Shown: positions 19,619-32,569 of the stretch, one piece after another
Numbering within the stretch: position 1 is the stretch's first letter
Layout: each line of letters opens with the position of its first letter
DNA from: an uncultured bacterium
GTDB taxonomy: Bacteria > Patescibacteriota > Gracilibacteria > Absconditabacterales > Absconditicoccaceae
Assembly (NCBI GenBank): GCA_937862565.1
Contig: CALMFT010000015.1
Coordinates: forward strand, 1-64,000
Reading direction: 5' to 3'
DNA length: 64,000 nucleotides
Position numbers and translations under genes: made by a program
The notes under the pieces: generated by a model
What the model was told of the DNA's origin: nothing
Databases searched by the model: none
What the model saw: the letters and a program-made list of their open reading frames with translations, nothing else

Positions 19619-22600
19619 ATGGTAGACTATTTATTTACAAATTATAACGATCCAATGAATTTGAATCCTGCAAAATCACTACTTTCTCTGCTGTTTTCTG
19701 AAAGCTTAGAAGAGTTATCTCATTCTGATTTTATGATTAGAGAAAAGGAAATGAAGGAACTTTCCCCTCAGTCTGATGAGAAAAAGATCAATGAATTTCT
19801 CACCAATGAATTTCAAGAATTCCTTGATAAGGCTGAAAAAAGAGGAATGATCGACAAAAAGATCAACATCCAAGGCTTAGATCTTGCTACCATGTTGGAG
19901 ACTGTAAAAAGCTCTCTCAGAGAGAATGACTCAGGTAAAGATGTGAGAAAAAACAAAAAGCTTGGATCCAAACTTCAAATTTTCATTGAATCAATTACTC
20001 ATCTTCAGGATGAATTACAAATTGCTGAAAATGAAAAAGTACAACAATTTGCCAATGCAATTAGAGAGATCAGAGATACTGTCGCAGGAGACAAGGCTAC
20101 GATCATCGCACAAAATGCTGGCGCACTCGCCAATGAAAGAGATAGTATTGGTTTGGATACTAAAGCAGATAAGAGGAATGCAAAAAAAATCGATAAAAAA
20201 CTTGATAAACTTGATAGTAATGATGTTGTAGATAGCTCATTTACTAAAAGATATGACAAATATATTTCCACAATCAATGCAGGAGGTCAACTACAATACT
20301 ATGAAGCTTTGACAGGTGACCAACTTACAGTAACAGATAATGCTCCGAGTATGAAAGTGAATTGATCTTTGCAAAAACTTGGATTCTTGGTTTCAGATAT
20401 GAATTATGATGCCAAGCTTTGGAGAAGTCCAGACAAGGGAGATTATATGAGTAAAACAGGAGTAGGAAGATTATTCCATGGTCAGTACAGAGAATGAAAA
20501 TTTGCCAGAGAATTCAAAGGTATTCCTACAGAAACTCTTGCTGAAACACAAATTTGGGAAGGATTCCAAAGAGCTCTCACGCAACTTGAAATAAGATATG
20601 GAGATAAAACTCTTGCTGCCAATAAAATAAGTCAGAATATGGCAAAATTTATCAATACTCTCATTCCAAATGGTCAAAAACTCTATGGACTAGATAAAAT
20701 TCCAAATACGGATGCGATGACTCCTGAGGTATTATTTGATCTTATTGGTAAAAACGCTGGATATCTCAAGATTTTCCGTGATCATGGTTTGTTCCATTTC
20801 CCTGGAGATATCTATGATGTATTTGCTGCTGACGGTAACCCATTGGAAACATTGTATACAAAAACAGCTGATTCAGTAGCGTTTGAAACTGATTCATTGG
20901 CTAATTTGGATAAAAGTTATGATGCATTACGTAAAGAAAAACCACAGATTGAACAAATGGAAAAAATTTCGAACAAAAAAATAGATGATCTGATCCAAGA
21001 ATTGGAATCTACAACAGTAGATGGGGATGGAAACAAACTCAATACAGAACAGATTGCTGAACTTAAACTCTATGCTCAAGATCTCAAAAATAATAGAGAA
21101 ATGTATAAGAGAAACTTCACGATTGGTGGTCTCAGTGCTATGGTATTTGCTACTCAACATTTGGGCTATACAAACAATGCTGGTCAAAAAGTGAAGGGTG
21201 AAACAAAAATTGATGGACTTGGAGCTGGAATCGGAGGAACTTTCTGGAATGATGCAGTAGGAAACTTCACTCAAAATATCTCACGAGGACTTGGAGTTTT
21301 TGCATCAGATTATTATGACGCTAAAAAAGAGGTTGTTGGTAAAAATGGTCTCAATGTTGGTGTAAGTTTAGGATACAATGCTAATATTAAAGCTGGTCAA
21401 CAAATTGGAAATACAAACTATAAAACATGGAATGTATGATTTGGTCTTGGAGTGGGAGCTGCAAAGTGAAAACTCAATAATGGGCAAATGTCCTTCTCGC
21501 CATATATATATGCTGCCGGAGAAAAAATTATTAACAAAAATAAATTGATCAATACACTCGATGGTAAATCTGCTAAATATCTTGGTCTTGGAGTAGCCGC
21601 TAGTATTAGTGGTGTTACGCCAGCTTTGAGATATAGACAAGATCATCTTGCGGGTATTGAAATCACAAGTGATGCTGTATATACTCAAATGAGAACTGTA
21701 TTTACTGATTTATTTAGCAAGATTGATCCTAAAAATATTCAGAATCCAGATGCGCGAGAAGCATTGGTTAAATCTTCATTGGGTAAAAAATTTGATAAAT
21801 CGAAAGAAAAAACACTCAAAAATCATATGATGTTACTCGTAGGTTTGATTCAAACTTTGAATACAGGTTTACAAGGGGACGAAGTATTGGATAAAACAGT
21901 AATGGCAAAATTGGCTGATCAAGTTGCCTATAATTATAGTCTCAATTGGTACAATGAAAATATTGCAGATTTAAAAGGAGCTCATCTTGAGTCACTTTCT
22001 GTGAGTTTTAGTCCTGCTTCAATGTTTGGACTTGCAGATACTAAATTTACAGTATTCCGCAATGCTACTCAATCAGACGATATTAGATCATTGGGTGAAG
22101 CGGTAACGAATATCAATCAAAATGCTGGTGCGGCTTATCTTCATTTATCTACTAAAGATAAAGCAGGCAATGATGTAGATGGCGGCAAAGCTACTCTTAA
22201 AGATATTATTACTTCTCAAACAGATGGTAAGAAAAACTCATTTTTGGAAGCAATGATTTCTGGAGGAGTGAAATTACCGAAAGATAAAGAACTTATGAAA
22301 TATGATGAAGCTACAAAAAGTATTCTTATTTCTCCAGATACTCCAAGTTATATGCCAATTAGAATTAAACCTGGATTTGAAAAATATCTTGCTAAGGATG
22401 AAAACAATAATTTAGTGGTTCCTGAGGATATGGTGACTGGTTTCTCTCAAATAATCCAAGGAAACCAGACAATCAGCATCTTAACACTTGGATTTGGTCT
22501 TGAAGAAGAGAAAACTGGTAAAATTGAACCTACTTCACCATGGATTGAACGAAGAGGAAATGATAAACTCTACCAAGGAAATGTGGGTAGAAAATGACCG

Positions 22601-24727
22601 AACATAGTTGGTAATTTAGCTCCAAAAGCAGCTGAAGCATACCAAGCTCTTGGTTCATACAGTTGGGAAACAGAAGGGAAAATTGTAGGAGTAAAAGATG
22701 TACTCAATACTCTCAATCCTGCTATCTTGAAAGAGTATCTCTACCAAAATTTTGATGCAAAAACTAATATACTTACTCTTACACAATTAAATAAACCTGA
22801 AATTGCATTCAAGCTTGGAGAAGTAGAAGAAGGAAAAGTGAAAACATATATCTTCACCTTTGATGCAAACCAAAATACATGGAATGTAAAAACACAGTCG
22901 AGAGATAAACTAGAAAGCGATAAAGGTAATATCCAATTTACCTATACAGAAATTCAAAAAGGAGTAGAAAAAATTGATTCTAAGGATGTAAGTTTCACTG
23001 ATTTTGAAACGTGAATCAGTTCTGAATATAAGAATGTCTTCATGCATCTTGGCGAACAACAGGCTCTGGATATCAAATATAATCAAAAAGAAAAAAAATA
23101 TGATAAAAAAGGTAAATTGATCCCGAACTATGCTAATCCAACATATATAGCTTTCTCTCAAGCGATGGATGATAATAATTTTGCTGAAGCTGCAAGAGCG
23201 GCAAACTTACTTTTTGCAAAGTACAAAGACTTTAATACATTTAAATTTACAGCAGATAATAAGAAAGAGCTCTTCGATCTGTGTGAGAAAATGATAGGAA
23301 GTCAGTTGTGTAATTATGATCAAAAAACTTGAAAACTTATGACAGTAGGTGGTAAATTTGGTGATTATATGGCAAGAAGAGATCTCTCATTCATAAGAAG
23401 ATGGAATAAGGGAGCTGACACTAAAAATGTGAGTTCTGGAACTGTTGATAATTATAGAAAATCTTCACTTGATAAGATGTTTAAAGATCCTGCAAATGCA
23501 AGCACTGGATTGACTCTTGAAAATTATAAAAAAGCAACTGAAAACTATGGATTTGATGTAGATAGAACGAGTGCTCAAGGCATGAATTCACTTATTTATG
23601 GATTTAATGGAAAGGATGACACGCATGATGAAAAACTCGTCATGAATCATGAAATTGTGACAGGAAGTAAAAAAGCTATTGATGGGAATGGACAAGAAGA
23701 TAATAATCTGAGAAGATATATCTTTAATCAAGTACGTGAAAGACATGATGCTTTCGCTGGATCAGATCAAATGGTAAATAATATTTTAAATAATTTGAGT
23801 GAAGAAGATAAGAAAGCAATGACGCCAGAACAAAAAACAGCGATTGCTCAGTCACTCATGAAAGATTTCCAATCTGGAAAAACTGAATCAAAAGTTACTA
23901 TCAATAATAAAGAACTCACGATCAGAGCTGATTATTCATTCTTCTTCTATCCTGATTGTCTCAATGAAGGAGTAGGTGTACAATTTAAGGTAGAATCAAA
24001 ATCGTCTGTACCGGCTACAGTTGTTTCTACTCCAGCCCAACTTACGGACAGAACTAATGAATTACCTACAGGATTCTTTACAAATGTAGCGAGTGTTGCT
24101 CAACGTAACGCAATTACAGGAGTGAACTTTGGTCTTACTGCAGGAGTGAAAATTGTGAAACCAGTAGTTACTGAACCTGGTATTGAAGGTCCTGGAGAAG
24201 TAACTACTGAACCAGGAGTTATTGAACTTCCTGATGGAACAAAGATTAATGTATCTCAAGAATCTTCGATTACTTATGAACACAATGGAAATACTATCAA
24301 TGTAGAAGTAGTTACCAAAGATAGCGATGGTAAAGCTTTATACAGTGTAGTAGTGACTGGAAATAATCCAGGTGCCTATATCGGAAGCTTTGATGAAATC
24401 TTCGGACAAGGAGGAGAAGCAGTATATTGAAATACCTTCACAAATATTAATAATGCAATATTAGACGAAGCGAATCCAATTACACCACCAACCAATCCAA
24501 ATACTCCAAATGTACCAGGAGCGCAAACTTTCCTTCAAAGATTCCAAGAAAAACCATACTTAGCAAACAACCCAGCTGCATGGATTGCAAATTATCTTTC
24601 AATCTATCAGGGAAATTATATTGCTAAGACAGGAAGATCACTTCCAAGTGAAGTGTTAAGCACCTTGGAAGCTAGACTTTCTACGATATTTGTCGCCTTA
24701 AAACAATCTTCAAATTCTAAAAAATAA
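19619..24727 (+). CDS. Giant protein, about 1,702 residues, unknown function
   Basis: One frame runs from ATG 19619 to TAA 24725-24727 when about a dozen TGA codons are read as Gly. No signal peptide is seen. Residues 1-220 are helical and charged (KKINEFLTNEFQEFLDKAEKRG). From about residue 500 there are Gly-rich, strand-forming stretches (GGTFWNDAVGNF, LNVGVSLGYNANIKAG, VGFGLGVGAAKG) that look like outer-membrane or autotransporter beta-hairpins, though this cell type should lack an outer membrane. A Pro/Glu/Thr segment (VVTEPGIEGPGEVTTEPGV) near 1,520 precedes the end. Giant proteins of unknown role are common in CPR bacteria and may act in attachment to hosts. The next gene, also giant, starts 82 bp downstream. 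Confidence 0.8.
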
Positions 24728-24809
24728 TCCAATATTGCTATTGACAAATCTATAATTAAATATAATCTGTAATAGAATAAACTATAATTTATAACTCTCC
24801 TTATAAAAC

Positions 24810-27800
24810 ATGAAATTACTATCTAAACTCTTGTTGGTTACAGCATTGATTATGCAACAGTTCCTTCCATTTGTAAATAATTGGGAATGACTCGAAGCAA
24901 ACGCCGCTGCACCAATTGCACCAGCTGTTATTAGCTCACCACTTTCGCAAAACTCTTGTCAAGGTGCCTGGCATAATGTTCTGGTATATCAAGGGAGAAC
25001 AATCACTCTCTATGACAAAGTAAACGGATCTGCTAATGATTTTGTTAAATTCGTACACAATCAAAGTAGTATTGATGGATATAACTTCAATTCTATTTTT
25101 GGTGGCTTATCTTTTGATGTAATTAGTGATGCTAAACCCAAAACTTTTTCTTCAGTTTATTGGGTATCTGATACTACGGCACCAACCAACCATATGAATA
25201 GTAGAATGACATTAGCTTCACAGTTGGTGTACAAGGTAAAACCTCTTAGTTTTACAGATCAATCTACAAGCAATGCTTCTGTCTTGGTAACTACAAGTCT
25301 TAATCCACTCAATCAACAAACACTTTTCTTACAAGGAGCTGGTAGTCCAAGCCAACCTTCTGTACAAAATGAATGTCAAAATATCTATGTAGCATATTGT
25401 GGAGATGGAGTAAAAGATAATGGAACTGCAAATTACTATGATGGCGGAAATAGTACGAATGGTTTCCAAAATTATGTACTAAATGGTGGAGAACAATGTG
25501 ATGATGGTAATACGAACAACGGAGATGGTTGTAGTAGTACTTGTCAGACAGAAACTGTTAATCCTCCAGTGTGTAAATACGAACAGATTACTGCTAATCC
25601 ACAACTCAATCAACCAGTGCAAATTCAGTGCGGAGCTCCTACATGATTCGTATCTGTGAGATTAAAAATATTACAAAATGGTTCTGTAGTATTTGATCAA
25701 TCACAGAATGTTTCGCAATACACTTTCTCATACACTCCTACACAAGCTGGATCATATACTTACGAATGTGTTGAATATTATAATCAACCAGATAATGGTG
25801 TAGTGAGCTGTGGTAATAGTTTTACTATTGCTGCTTCTACTCCAGTATGTAACTCTTTAACACTTACGCCTCCAAATGGTGGACAAGCTCCTTTTGATCT
25901 AGACTACATCTGTGCTGGTCAAAATTCTAATGCTTACAACGTAACTATCTCAGGACCAAATGGATATACAAACAGTATCTCTAACTCTGTGGGAGGATGG
26001 GATGATTTACCTGCAGGAGCATATTCTGTAGTGTGTACAGTAGGAGGACAAACATCACCTGCTTGTCAAAAAGCATTTACTGTTGGTCAACCTGCAGCAA
26101 TTGATCTTTCAATCAAAAAGACTCACATGAATGGATCTGAGATTTGCCAGACTTACAATTCTGGTAGTTTCGTAGGATTCAAATTAGTGGTAACTAATCA
26201 AGGAGCTGCTCCAGCTACAAACTTTACAGTAAAAGATTATCTCCCAGCAGGATACCAATTTGCTTCTGCATCAAATGGGGGAACAAATAATAATGGAGTA
26301 GTAACTTGGACTATTGCTGGACCTCTCAATCAAGGTCAATCTATGACTTTATACCTTACTGGTAAAGTATCAGCTGCTGGAAATTATGTGAATAAAACAG
26401 AAGTATGTAACTATGAAGAAGCGGGGGAACCTCAAGATCCTGATAGTGATCCTTGTACCATGGGAGCAAGTGGTACGCCTATAGAAGATGATGAAGATGA
26501 TCTTTGTTTTGATGTAGTAAATCCAATTACTCCTTATATCGATATCGAATTAACAAAAGAAGTAAACGGAAATAATATGCTCAACAGTGGTAATACTATA
26601 AGTTTTACAGTAACAGTATTCAATAAAGGAAACACAGGAGTAAATAACATATCTGTAAAAGATTACTTTTCTAGTGATCTTACAAATGTTACTGCAAGTA
26701 ACGGAGGTATCATCCAAGGAAATACTATAACTTGGAATGGAATCAACTTAGCTGCTTGAGCATCTGTTAGTTTTATAGTAACTGCTACGGTGAGCCAAGC
26801 TGGTGATTTCTGTAATATCGCTGAAGCTGGAAATTATGAAATAAGCTGAGGACCGCAAGATGCAGATAGTAATGGATGGAACTATTATAGTTATCCTTAC
26901 GAAGATGATGGAGATGTTGCCTGTTATTGGGTGAGTAATCCAGAACCTCAAAACTTTGATTTAGAATTACAAAAAATAATTAATACTCCTCAAGGTCAAC
27001 TTGTATCATGAGGATTGGTAGGATTTACTCTTATAGTAACGAATAATAGTAATGTAACTGTGCCAGCAGGATATCAAGTAAGAGATTATTGGCCAACAAA
27101 TATTCAATTTGTATCTGCAAGCGATGGAGGTGCTTTCCAAAATAATATTGTAACTTGGACTTTCAATCAACTTCTTGCTCCATATGCTACAAAAACAATT
27201 TATCTTACAGGTAAAATTCTTCAAAAAGGTTGGTATGATAACTGTGCTGAAGTAGGTTCTTACAATGGACAAAGTTCCAACCTTACGCCTCATGATATTG
27301 ATAGCGATCCATTCAACCATCCTCATCAAGATGTAGAAGACGATGAAAGCTGTGTAGGATTTGATGTACCAGTTACAGAAAATCCAGTAAGTTGTGATAA
27401 TCTTAATGTTACTCCACTTAGTGGTTCAACACCTCTGACTATCAACTATAACTGTACTGCAACAAATGCAACTACATACACAGTAAATCTTATTCAAAAT
27501 GGTATTACTACTCAAATTGGTACGAATCCAGTAGGAACATATACTATTACTAATCCCGGAGCTTACAGCGTTCAGTGTATAGTAAATGGTAATATCACAG
27601 CTCCTGCTTGTCAAAAAACAGTAAATGCAGGTTCTACACCATATATCGATCTGAATATTAAAAAACTTTTTGCTGATACAAATACAGCTACGCATGTAAA
27701 CTTCCATTCTGGAGACAATATTTCTTTCAAGCTTATTGTAGGAAATAGTGGAACTGCGACTGCTACAAACTTTACGGTAAAAGATTACTTACCAAGTAGT

Positions 27801-30617
27801 CTACAATATATCAGTAGTGTCCCACAAGCTGCTTCAGTAAATGGAAATACTATCACTTGGAATATCGCTTCGCTTGCTCCTGGTCAAACTACAACTATTA
27901 CCATACAAGCTAAAATTATTCAAGCACTATGGGATAAAAATAGAACTGAAGTGTGTGACTATGAAGAAGCAGGAGAACTTCAAGATCCTGATAGTGATCC
28001 ATGTAATATGGGGCCAACAGGTATGCCAAATGAAGATGATGAAGATATGATTATGTGGGATGTTGACGACCCGACGCCTGGTGTAAGTTGTGATAGTCTG
28101 ACTATCAATCCTATTACAGGAACAGTGCCTTACAATGTAAGCTACAATTGTAATGGAACAAATGCTCAAAATTATACAGTAAAACTCTTTGGAGGAAACA
28201 TAGGACCAAATGGTCAAATAGTAGGAAGTACCAATCAAGGTTCATTCTTGATGACTCTAACAGGATCTTATAGCGTTCAGTGTTTCGTAAATGGTACGAC
28301 CACAAGTCAAGCCTGTACACAAACTGTAGTAGGTATGAGTACTTGAACGCAAAGTTCTGGTGCAAAATGTAATTATATTACAGTTAATCCAAACGGAGGA
28401 CAAAGTCCATTACCAGTAAGTTTCTTCTGTAATGGTGGATTCTCTGATCAGTATGTGGTAAACGTAAATGGACCAAACTTTAATCAAACATTTGTCACTT
28501 CATGAGGAAATGTTCTTCTTACTAATCCTGGAGCATATACCTTCAAATGTACTGTAGGGTGAGCAACTGCTCCTGCCTGTGAAAAAACAGTAAACGTAAT
28601 AGGTGGAAATACAGGATATGTAGACACAGGATCAGTACAATGTCTCGATCTTATCGCAAGTCCAAACTATGGCAACGCAGGTCAAACAGTAAACTTTACC
28701 TGTAATAGTTCAGGTGGTACAGTTCATCAAATTTATATATATAAAGATGTAATCTCAAGCTCAAATCTTATTGCTTCATTGTACGGTAAATCAGGATCAT
28801 ATACTTTCCCAAATGGAGGTAATTATATCGCAAAGTGTGTGGTAGATGGAAATATTGATTATTCATATGATCTGTATAATACTTCTTCTCAAAACTGATT
28901 AGTATGTACTCACAAAGTAAGAGCTAATGGAGAATTGTGTGCAGTACAACCAACACTTGCTCCATACAAAGTTAATTATTTGAGTCCAAGTGAACGAGCT
29001 AGTATTGGTACCATTTCAACGTATTGTACTGATGCGGAAGTAAGTAGTTTATCATGTAATACTGATTCAAGTAAGGTAAAATATACGGTTGTTAAAAATC
29101 TCGAAAGTTGTACTGAAAAGATTACGATTAGTGGCGAACAATGTCCTCCAGGAACAACTTGGAATGGAACAAGCTGCGTTACTCAGCAATGTGATAACGG
29201 AGCTACTAATTATCCTTACTGTAATCAATGTCCTCCAGGAACAACCTGGAATGGATATTCATGTACAAATAATCCTCCTTTCAACTATTGTGGAAATGGA
29301 GTAGTAGAACTTGGAGAAGATTGTGACTTAGGAAATAGCACAGACAGAACAATTAAATATGGATCAAATAGAGGTAAAATCTGTACTGCAGATTGTAGAA
29401 TTGAAGGATCAACAGATGCGCCAAAATGTATGGATATCGATCCACCATCAATCAATGAAGGTGAATATTTCCCATTCTGGTGGAACGTTGACGCTAAGAA
29501 AGTAACAACTGCAACAAGTTGTAGCGCTGGAAATGATGGTAAAATATTATCAAGTAGCATGCAATGTACTTTCAAGATTTACAATGGTAAAAGAGGAACA
29601 ACAGACCCTGTAAAAACATTCACTATACCTTGTGCCTCAGATAGTTGATTTGATAAAACAATTATGAAATTTTGGGCAGCTAAACAAACAGTTAAACCTT
29701 TTGGAAGATATGTTGCGCTCTTTGATAGTGCTATCACAAACGGTATTTTCTGAGAATATAAGATTGAGTTAAGTAAGATTGATTATACAACATGTAACGG
29801 TAGTTCATCAACTAGGAAAAGTTATGATGGCACTGTTTGCCAATATAACTTTGTAGTAGGTGAAGGGTATATGATTCAAAAAGGTGCAAATGTCACTACT
29901 TTGAAAGACACTTCAATACTTTGATATTATGGATTCTGAAGTAATACCCCAAGGTTTGACTTATATCTCAAAGGAGTACAACAATCACTTTCCATGAATA
30001 CTTTTGATATTACTAAAAATCTATCGTATCTAACTACAGACTTTGTAAGTAAATATGATAAACTTGGTGAAAATGCAGGAGTAGGAATAGAAAAAGTACC
30101 TGGTAAAAATATCTTCTTATATGCTAATTCAGTAACTTTGAAAGATGCTGACATCAAGGATTTGAGTACTGTTATCGTGAAGAACGGTGACTTGAGGCTT
30201 GAAGGAACAATCGCTAAAAACGTATTATACGTAGTGCCAAATGGTAGAATTATCATAGGTGGAGATGCGAATTGTGATAAGTATACAGACAATCCAACTC
30301 CACAAATAATCCAAGGTATCTTGGTAGCTGGCAAAGGATTTGATTCTGACAACTATCTCAATACGAACTCCAACAAAGAACGATGTTCAAATGGTGGTTT
30401 GAGAATTAGAGGTACTTTGATTGGGGGCTCTGTAACAAACTTAATTGAGAAAAGAAGAGTAGTTCTCAATGATTGGTTTGTATGAGCTAACTTCGAAGCT
30501 AAAGTTCAACATATTATTGATGGACCAAGTTTAGGAATCAATCAAAATACTACACTTTGGACAACGCTCCCTGGTGCTGATGAAGTAGCAAGAGTGCTTG
30601 GAGTAGAAAAAAGATAA
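24810..30617 (+). CDS. Giant secreted protein with DUF11 and Cys-rich repeats, about 1,935 residues
   Basis: ATG 24810 starts a signal peptide (MKLLSKLLLVTALIMQQFLP, cleavage near EANAAA). A Myxococcus-type Cys-rich repeat follows near residues 195-250 (YCGDGVKDNG ... CDDGNTNNGDGCSSTC). The centre alternates Ig/PKD-like modules (pattern C-x-x-L-x-x-x-P-x-x-G, then YNC, then YSVxC) with at least four DUF11 domains (FTVKDYLPAGYQF, NGGTNNNGVVTW). Each DUF11 is followed by an acidic DPDSDPC/EDDED loop that may bind Ca2+. EGF-like CPPGTTWNGxSC repeats and a second CGNGVVELGEDCD motif come next. The C-terminal 350 residues are a distinct domain. About ten TGA codons are read as Gly. It is likely a disulfide-stabilised, cell-surface adhesin stalk. 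A terminator follows. Confidence 0.88.
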
Positions 30618-30641
30618 TTCATAATCCATAATTATAACAAC

Positions 30642-30670
30642 AAAAAACTCGGACTTGCTCCGAGTTTTTT
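30642..30670. terminator. Bidirectional rho-independent terminator
   Basis: AAAAAACTCGGA at 30642-30653 pairs with TCCGAGTTTTTT at 30659-30670, loop CTTGC. It lies between the giant secreted protein gene and the convergent IscU-like gene. Confidence 0.92.
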
Positions 30671-30710
30671 ATTTTTTAAATATTTTATAATCTGATTATT
30701 GTTGTGGATA

Positions 30711-31109
30711 TTATAATTCTACAACCTGATCTCGCGTGTCTATAAGATTATCTTTGAGATATTCGTGAATAGCATTCCTCGTGGCAAGTATTGCAATTGC
30801 ACCAGCTCTTCTTCTTCTTGGGCTAACTTCAAATCCTTCGGGGATAAGAGTATTTTCATATGTCATATTGAGAGCCTCATCAAGAGTTTTCCCACCAATG
30901 AGTTCACTAAAAAAACTTGAAGAAGCAGTAGTAATCATGCTAGTATTGCCATCATAGGATCGTTTACTGATCAGATTATCTTCTATCTTTAGATATACCG
31001 TAATATCATCACCACAGATACTATTTCCCTCATGTCTAGAAACTGTTGCATCTTCCATAAATGCTTTATTTACTGGATTATCATAATATTGGCTTACAAG
31101 GTCAATCAT
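30711..31109 (-). CDS. IscU/SufU-like Fe-S scaffold protein lacking two Cys ligands
   Basis: The protein has 132 residues and follows the NifU_N/IscU fold: YYDNPVNKAFMED, HEGNSICGDDITVYLKIEDNL, then SMITTASSSFFSELIGGKTLDEAL, and the final RRRRAGAIAILATRNAIHEYL. IscU and SufU bind nascent Fe-S clusters with three cysteines, in CGD, GCA and R-x-x-CA. Only the first (SICGDD) is kept; the second site reads YDGNTSMIT and the third RRRRAGA. The shape is kept and the chemistry is probably altered or lost, so a role other than a classical scaffold is likely. No cysteine desulfurase or SufBCD gene is in the window. ATG 31109 gives the typical start. Confidence 0.8.
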   Translation of the reverse strand: MIDLVSQYYDNPVNKAFMEDATVSRHEGNSICGDDITVYLKIEDNLISKRSYDGNTSMITTASSSFFSELIGGKTLDEALNMTYENTLIPEGFEVSPRRRRAGAIAILATRNAIHEYLKDNLIDTRDQVVEL

Positions 31110-31202
31110 AAGGTCTACTTCAATATAAACTTTCAGAACTACTATGTTTTATCATTACAATATACATATATTTAAGATATTAACAACTACTTATGAGAAA
31201 AC

Positions 31203-31231
31203 TTGCAAAATTATAATAAAATCCCTATACT
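31203..31231 (+). promoter_or_regulatory. Sigma70-type promoter for the pilin-like gene
   Basis: TTGCAA at 31203-31208, 17-bp spacer, TATACT at 31226-31231, 30 bp before ATG 31261. Confidence 0.75.
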
Positions 31232-31260
31232 CTAGATATATTCATTTTTAAAACAACACT

Positions 31261-31677
31261 ATGCTTTTAGCGCAAGACTTTCCCTATGGTGATGATTTTA
31301 TTGCCAATCCATCGAGTGATCCTTCGGAGCTTCTAAAGACTACTGTGATAGGAAATCAATGAACTAATGATAGTTTTGTTGAACAGGTCTTGAAGGTTTT
31401 TGGATTTAACGTTGGCGAACAGAGCGGAACTTCCCAAGTAGTAACAGTTTTTACGTACGCACAAGGTATTATCAATATAGCATTGGGACTTTTAGCCTTT
31501 ATTTCTGTGATAATTCTAATTTATAATTTTTTTATAATTTTTTTCGGTAAAGAAAAAGAGGGTATCGAAAGCGCTCAAAAAGCTGTAAAACGTGTGACTT
31601 TTGTGATATTAATAATTGGATTAAGTTGGATTGTGGTGAGCTTCCTTTTCTGGGTAGTAGGAATTATTATTAAATAA
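31261..31677 (+). CDS. TrbC/VirB2-like pilin (two-helix membrane protein)
   Basis: The protein has 138 residues with one TGA-encoded Gly (GNQGTND). An N-terminal stretch of about 55 residues is followed by two membrane helices: IINIALGLLAFISVIILIYN, then a short loop FFGKEKEGIESAQKAVKRV, then VILIIGLSWIVVSFLFWVV. The two-helix layout with a basic loop is shared by VirB2/TrbC pilins and the CPR pilin-like proteins. In conjugative systems these polymerise into the pilus. It is a single gene with its own promoter. Together with the VirD4-like ATPase at 14.8 kb and a second two-helix protein at 59.7 kb it suggests a scattered type IV secretion apparatus. Confidence 0.72.
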
Positions 31678-31739
31678 TCTGAAAATCAGCTTATAAAATA
31701 TATTTTTAAACTCTACTACAGTTGCTTACAAAACTTACT

Positions 31740-32516
31740 TTAGGCAATTTTTTTGATAATAACTTTATCTTCTCGTGAAAGATTGAAAAGTTCTCCTTTT
31801 TCTACCAAATCTACACATGGTTTGAGAAATTGAGTTACCGTAAGAGTGGTATGATTATCGAGTTGTTGTTTTCGTTCCTTTGCTAAACTTGCACTATCGT
31901 ACCAAAGATCATGACTCGCAATAATGTCTTCACTGATATAATCTATGAGATCTTTGATAGCATCTTCATCATATAAGAATATTTGTTCGTCATCTTCAGT
32001 TCCTTTTTCATGTTGGTTATTATTTGACTTGAGGGTCATGTATTCTCATTTCTCATTTTTTTTTGTAATATAGATCGTGCTTTCTCTGTGATTTCACATA
32101 AGAATATCAGGCTCTGATGGATATATAGACTTGAGTACATCTAGATGATCAGAAAGACCATATTCTGATTTTTGCATGATAAGATTGATATGACCACATC
32201 CACATTTGAAATCATCACCTTCTGCTCCATCTCCATGATGGACATGAGTATCACTATGAGCATAGAGAACTTTGTTTTCTACAATACTGTCTCGAGCTTT
32301 TACTCCTTCTTCTCCACTAAGTTTTTTGAGAGCTACCAATAACATAGCATAAAGTCCAAATTCTCATCCTGCGCAATTGAGAAGTAATTCATGAGTATTT
32401 TTATCCGTCGATCTTCCATCTACGCACATAATTTGTGCTTTTCCAGAAGTATAAGCGTTGATAAGATCTTCGTGTGTGAATACATTTATATTTGATTCAG
32501 AAAGGAGTGATGACAT
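31740..32516 (-). CDS. Carbonic-anhydrase-like CxDxR protein 1
   Basis: The protein has 258 residues, joined across three TGA codons. MCVDGRS carries Cys31-x-Asp33-x-Arg35, NCAGGEFG follows at 47-54, then VLYAHSDTHVHHGD with His87, and DFKCGCGH with Cys105/Cys107. The order CxDxR, AGG, His, Cys is that of beta-carbonic anhydrases, where Cys-His-Cys bind zinc and Asp-Arg form the catalytic dyad. Here the His-to-Cys spacing is wide, as in carboxysomal CsoSCA. The remaining 150 residues match nothing I know. The neighbouring gene shares the same motif order, so the two look like diverged paralogs. The family call is an inference and the substrate is not known. Confidence 0.6.
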
Positions 32517-32569
32517 AATAGAAAAAACTAAATTATAAATATCTTACATTAAACATATTCGTGAGTATT

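Noticed and set aside
24741-24766. Promoter TTGACA with TATAAT before the giant secreted protein
   Set aside because: The hexamers are good but the spacer is only 14 bp, so I do not list it as a promoter.
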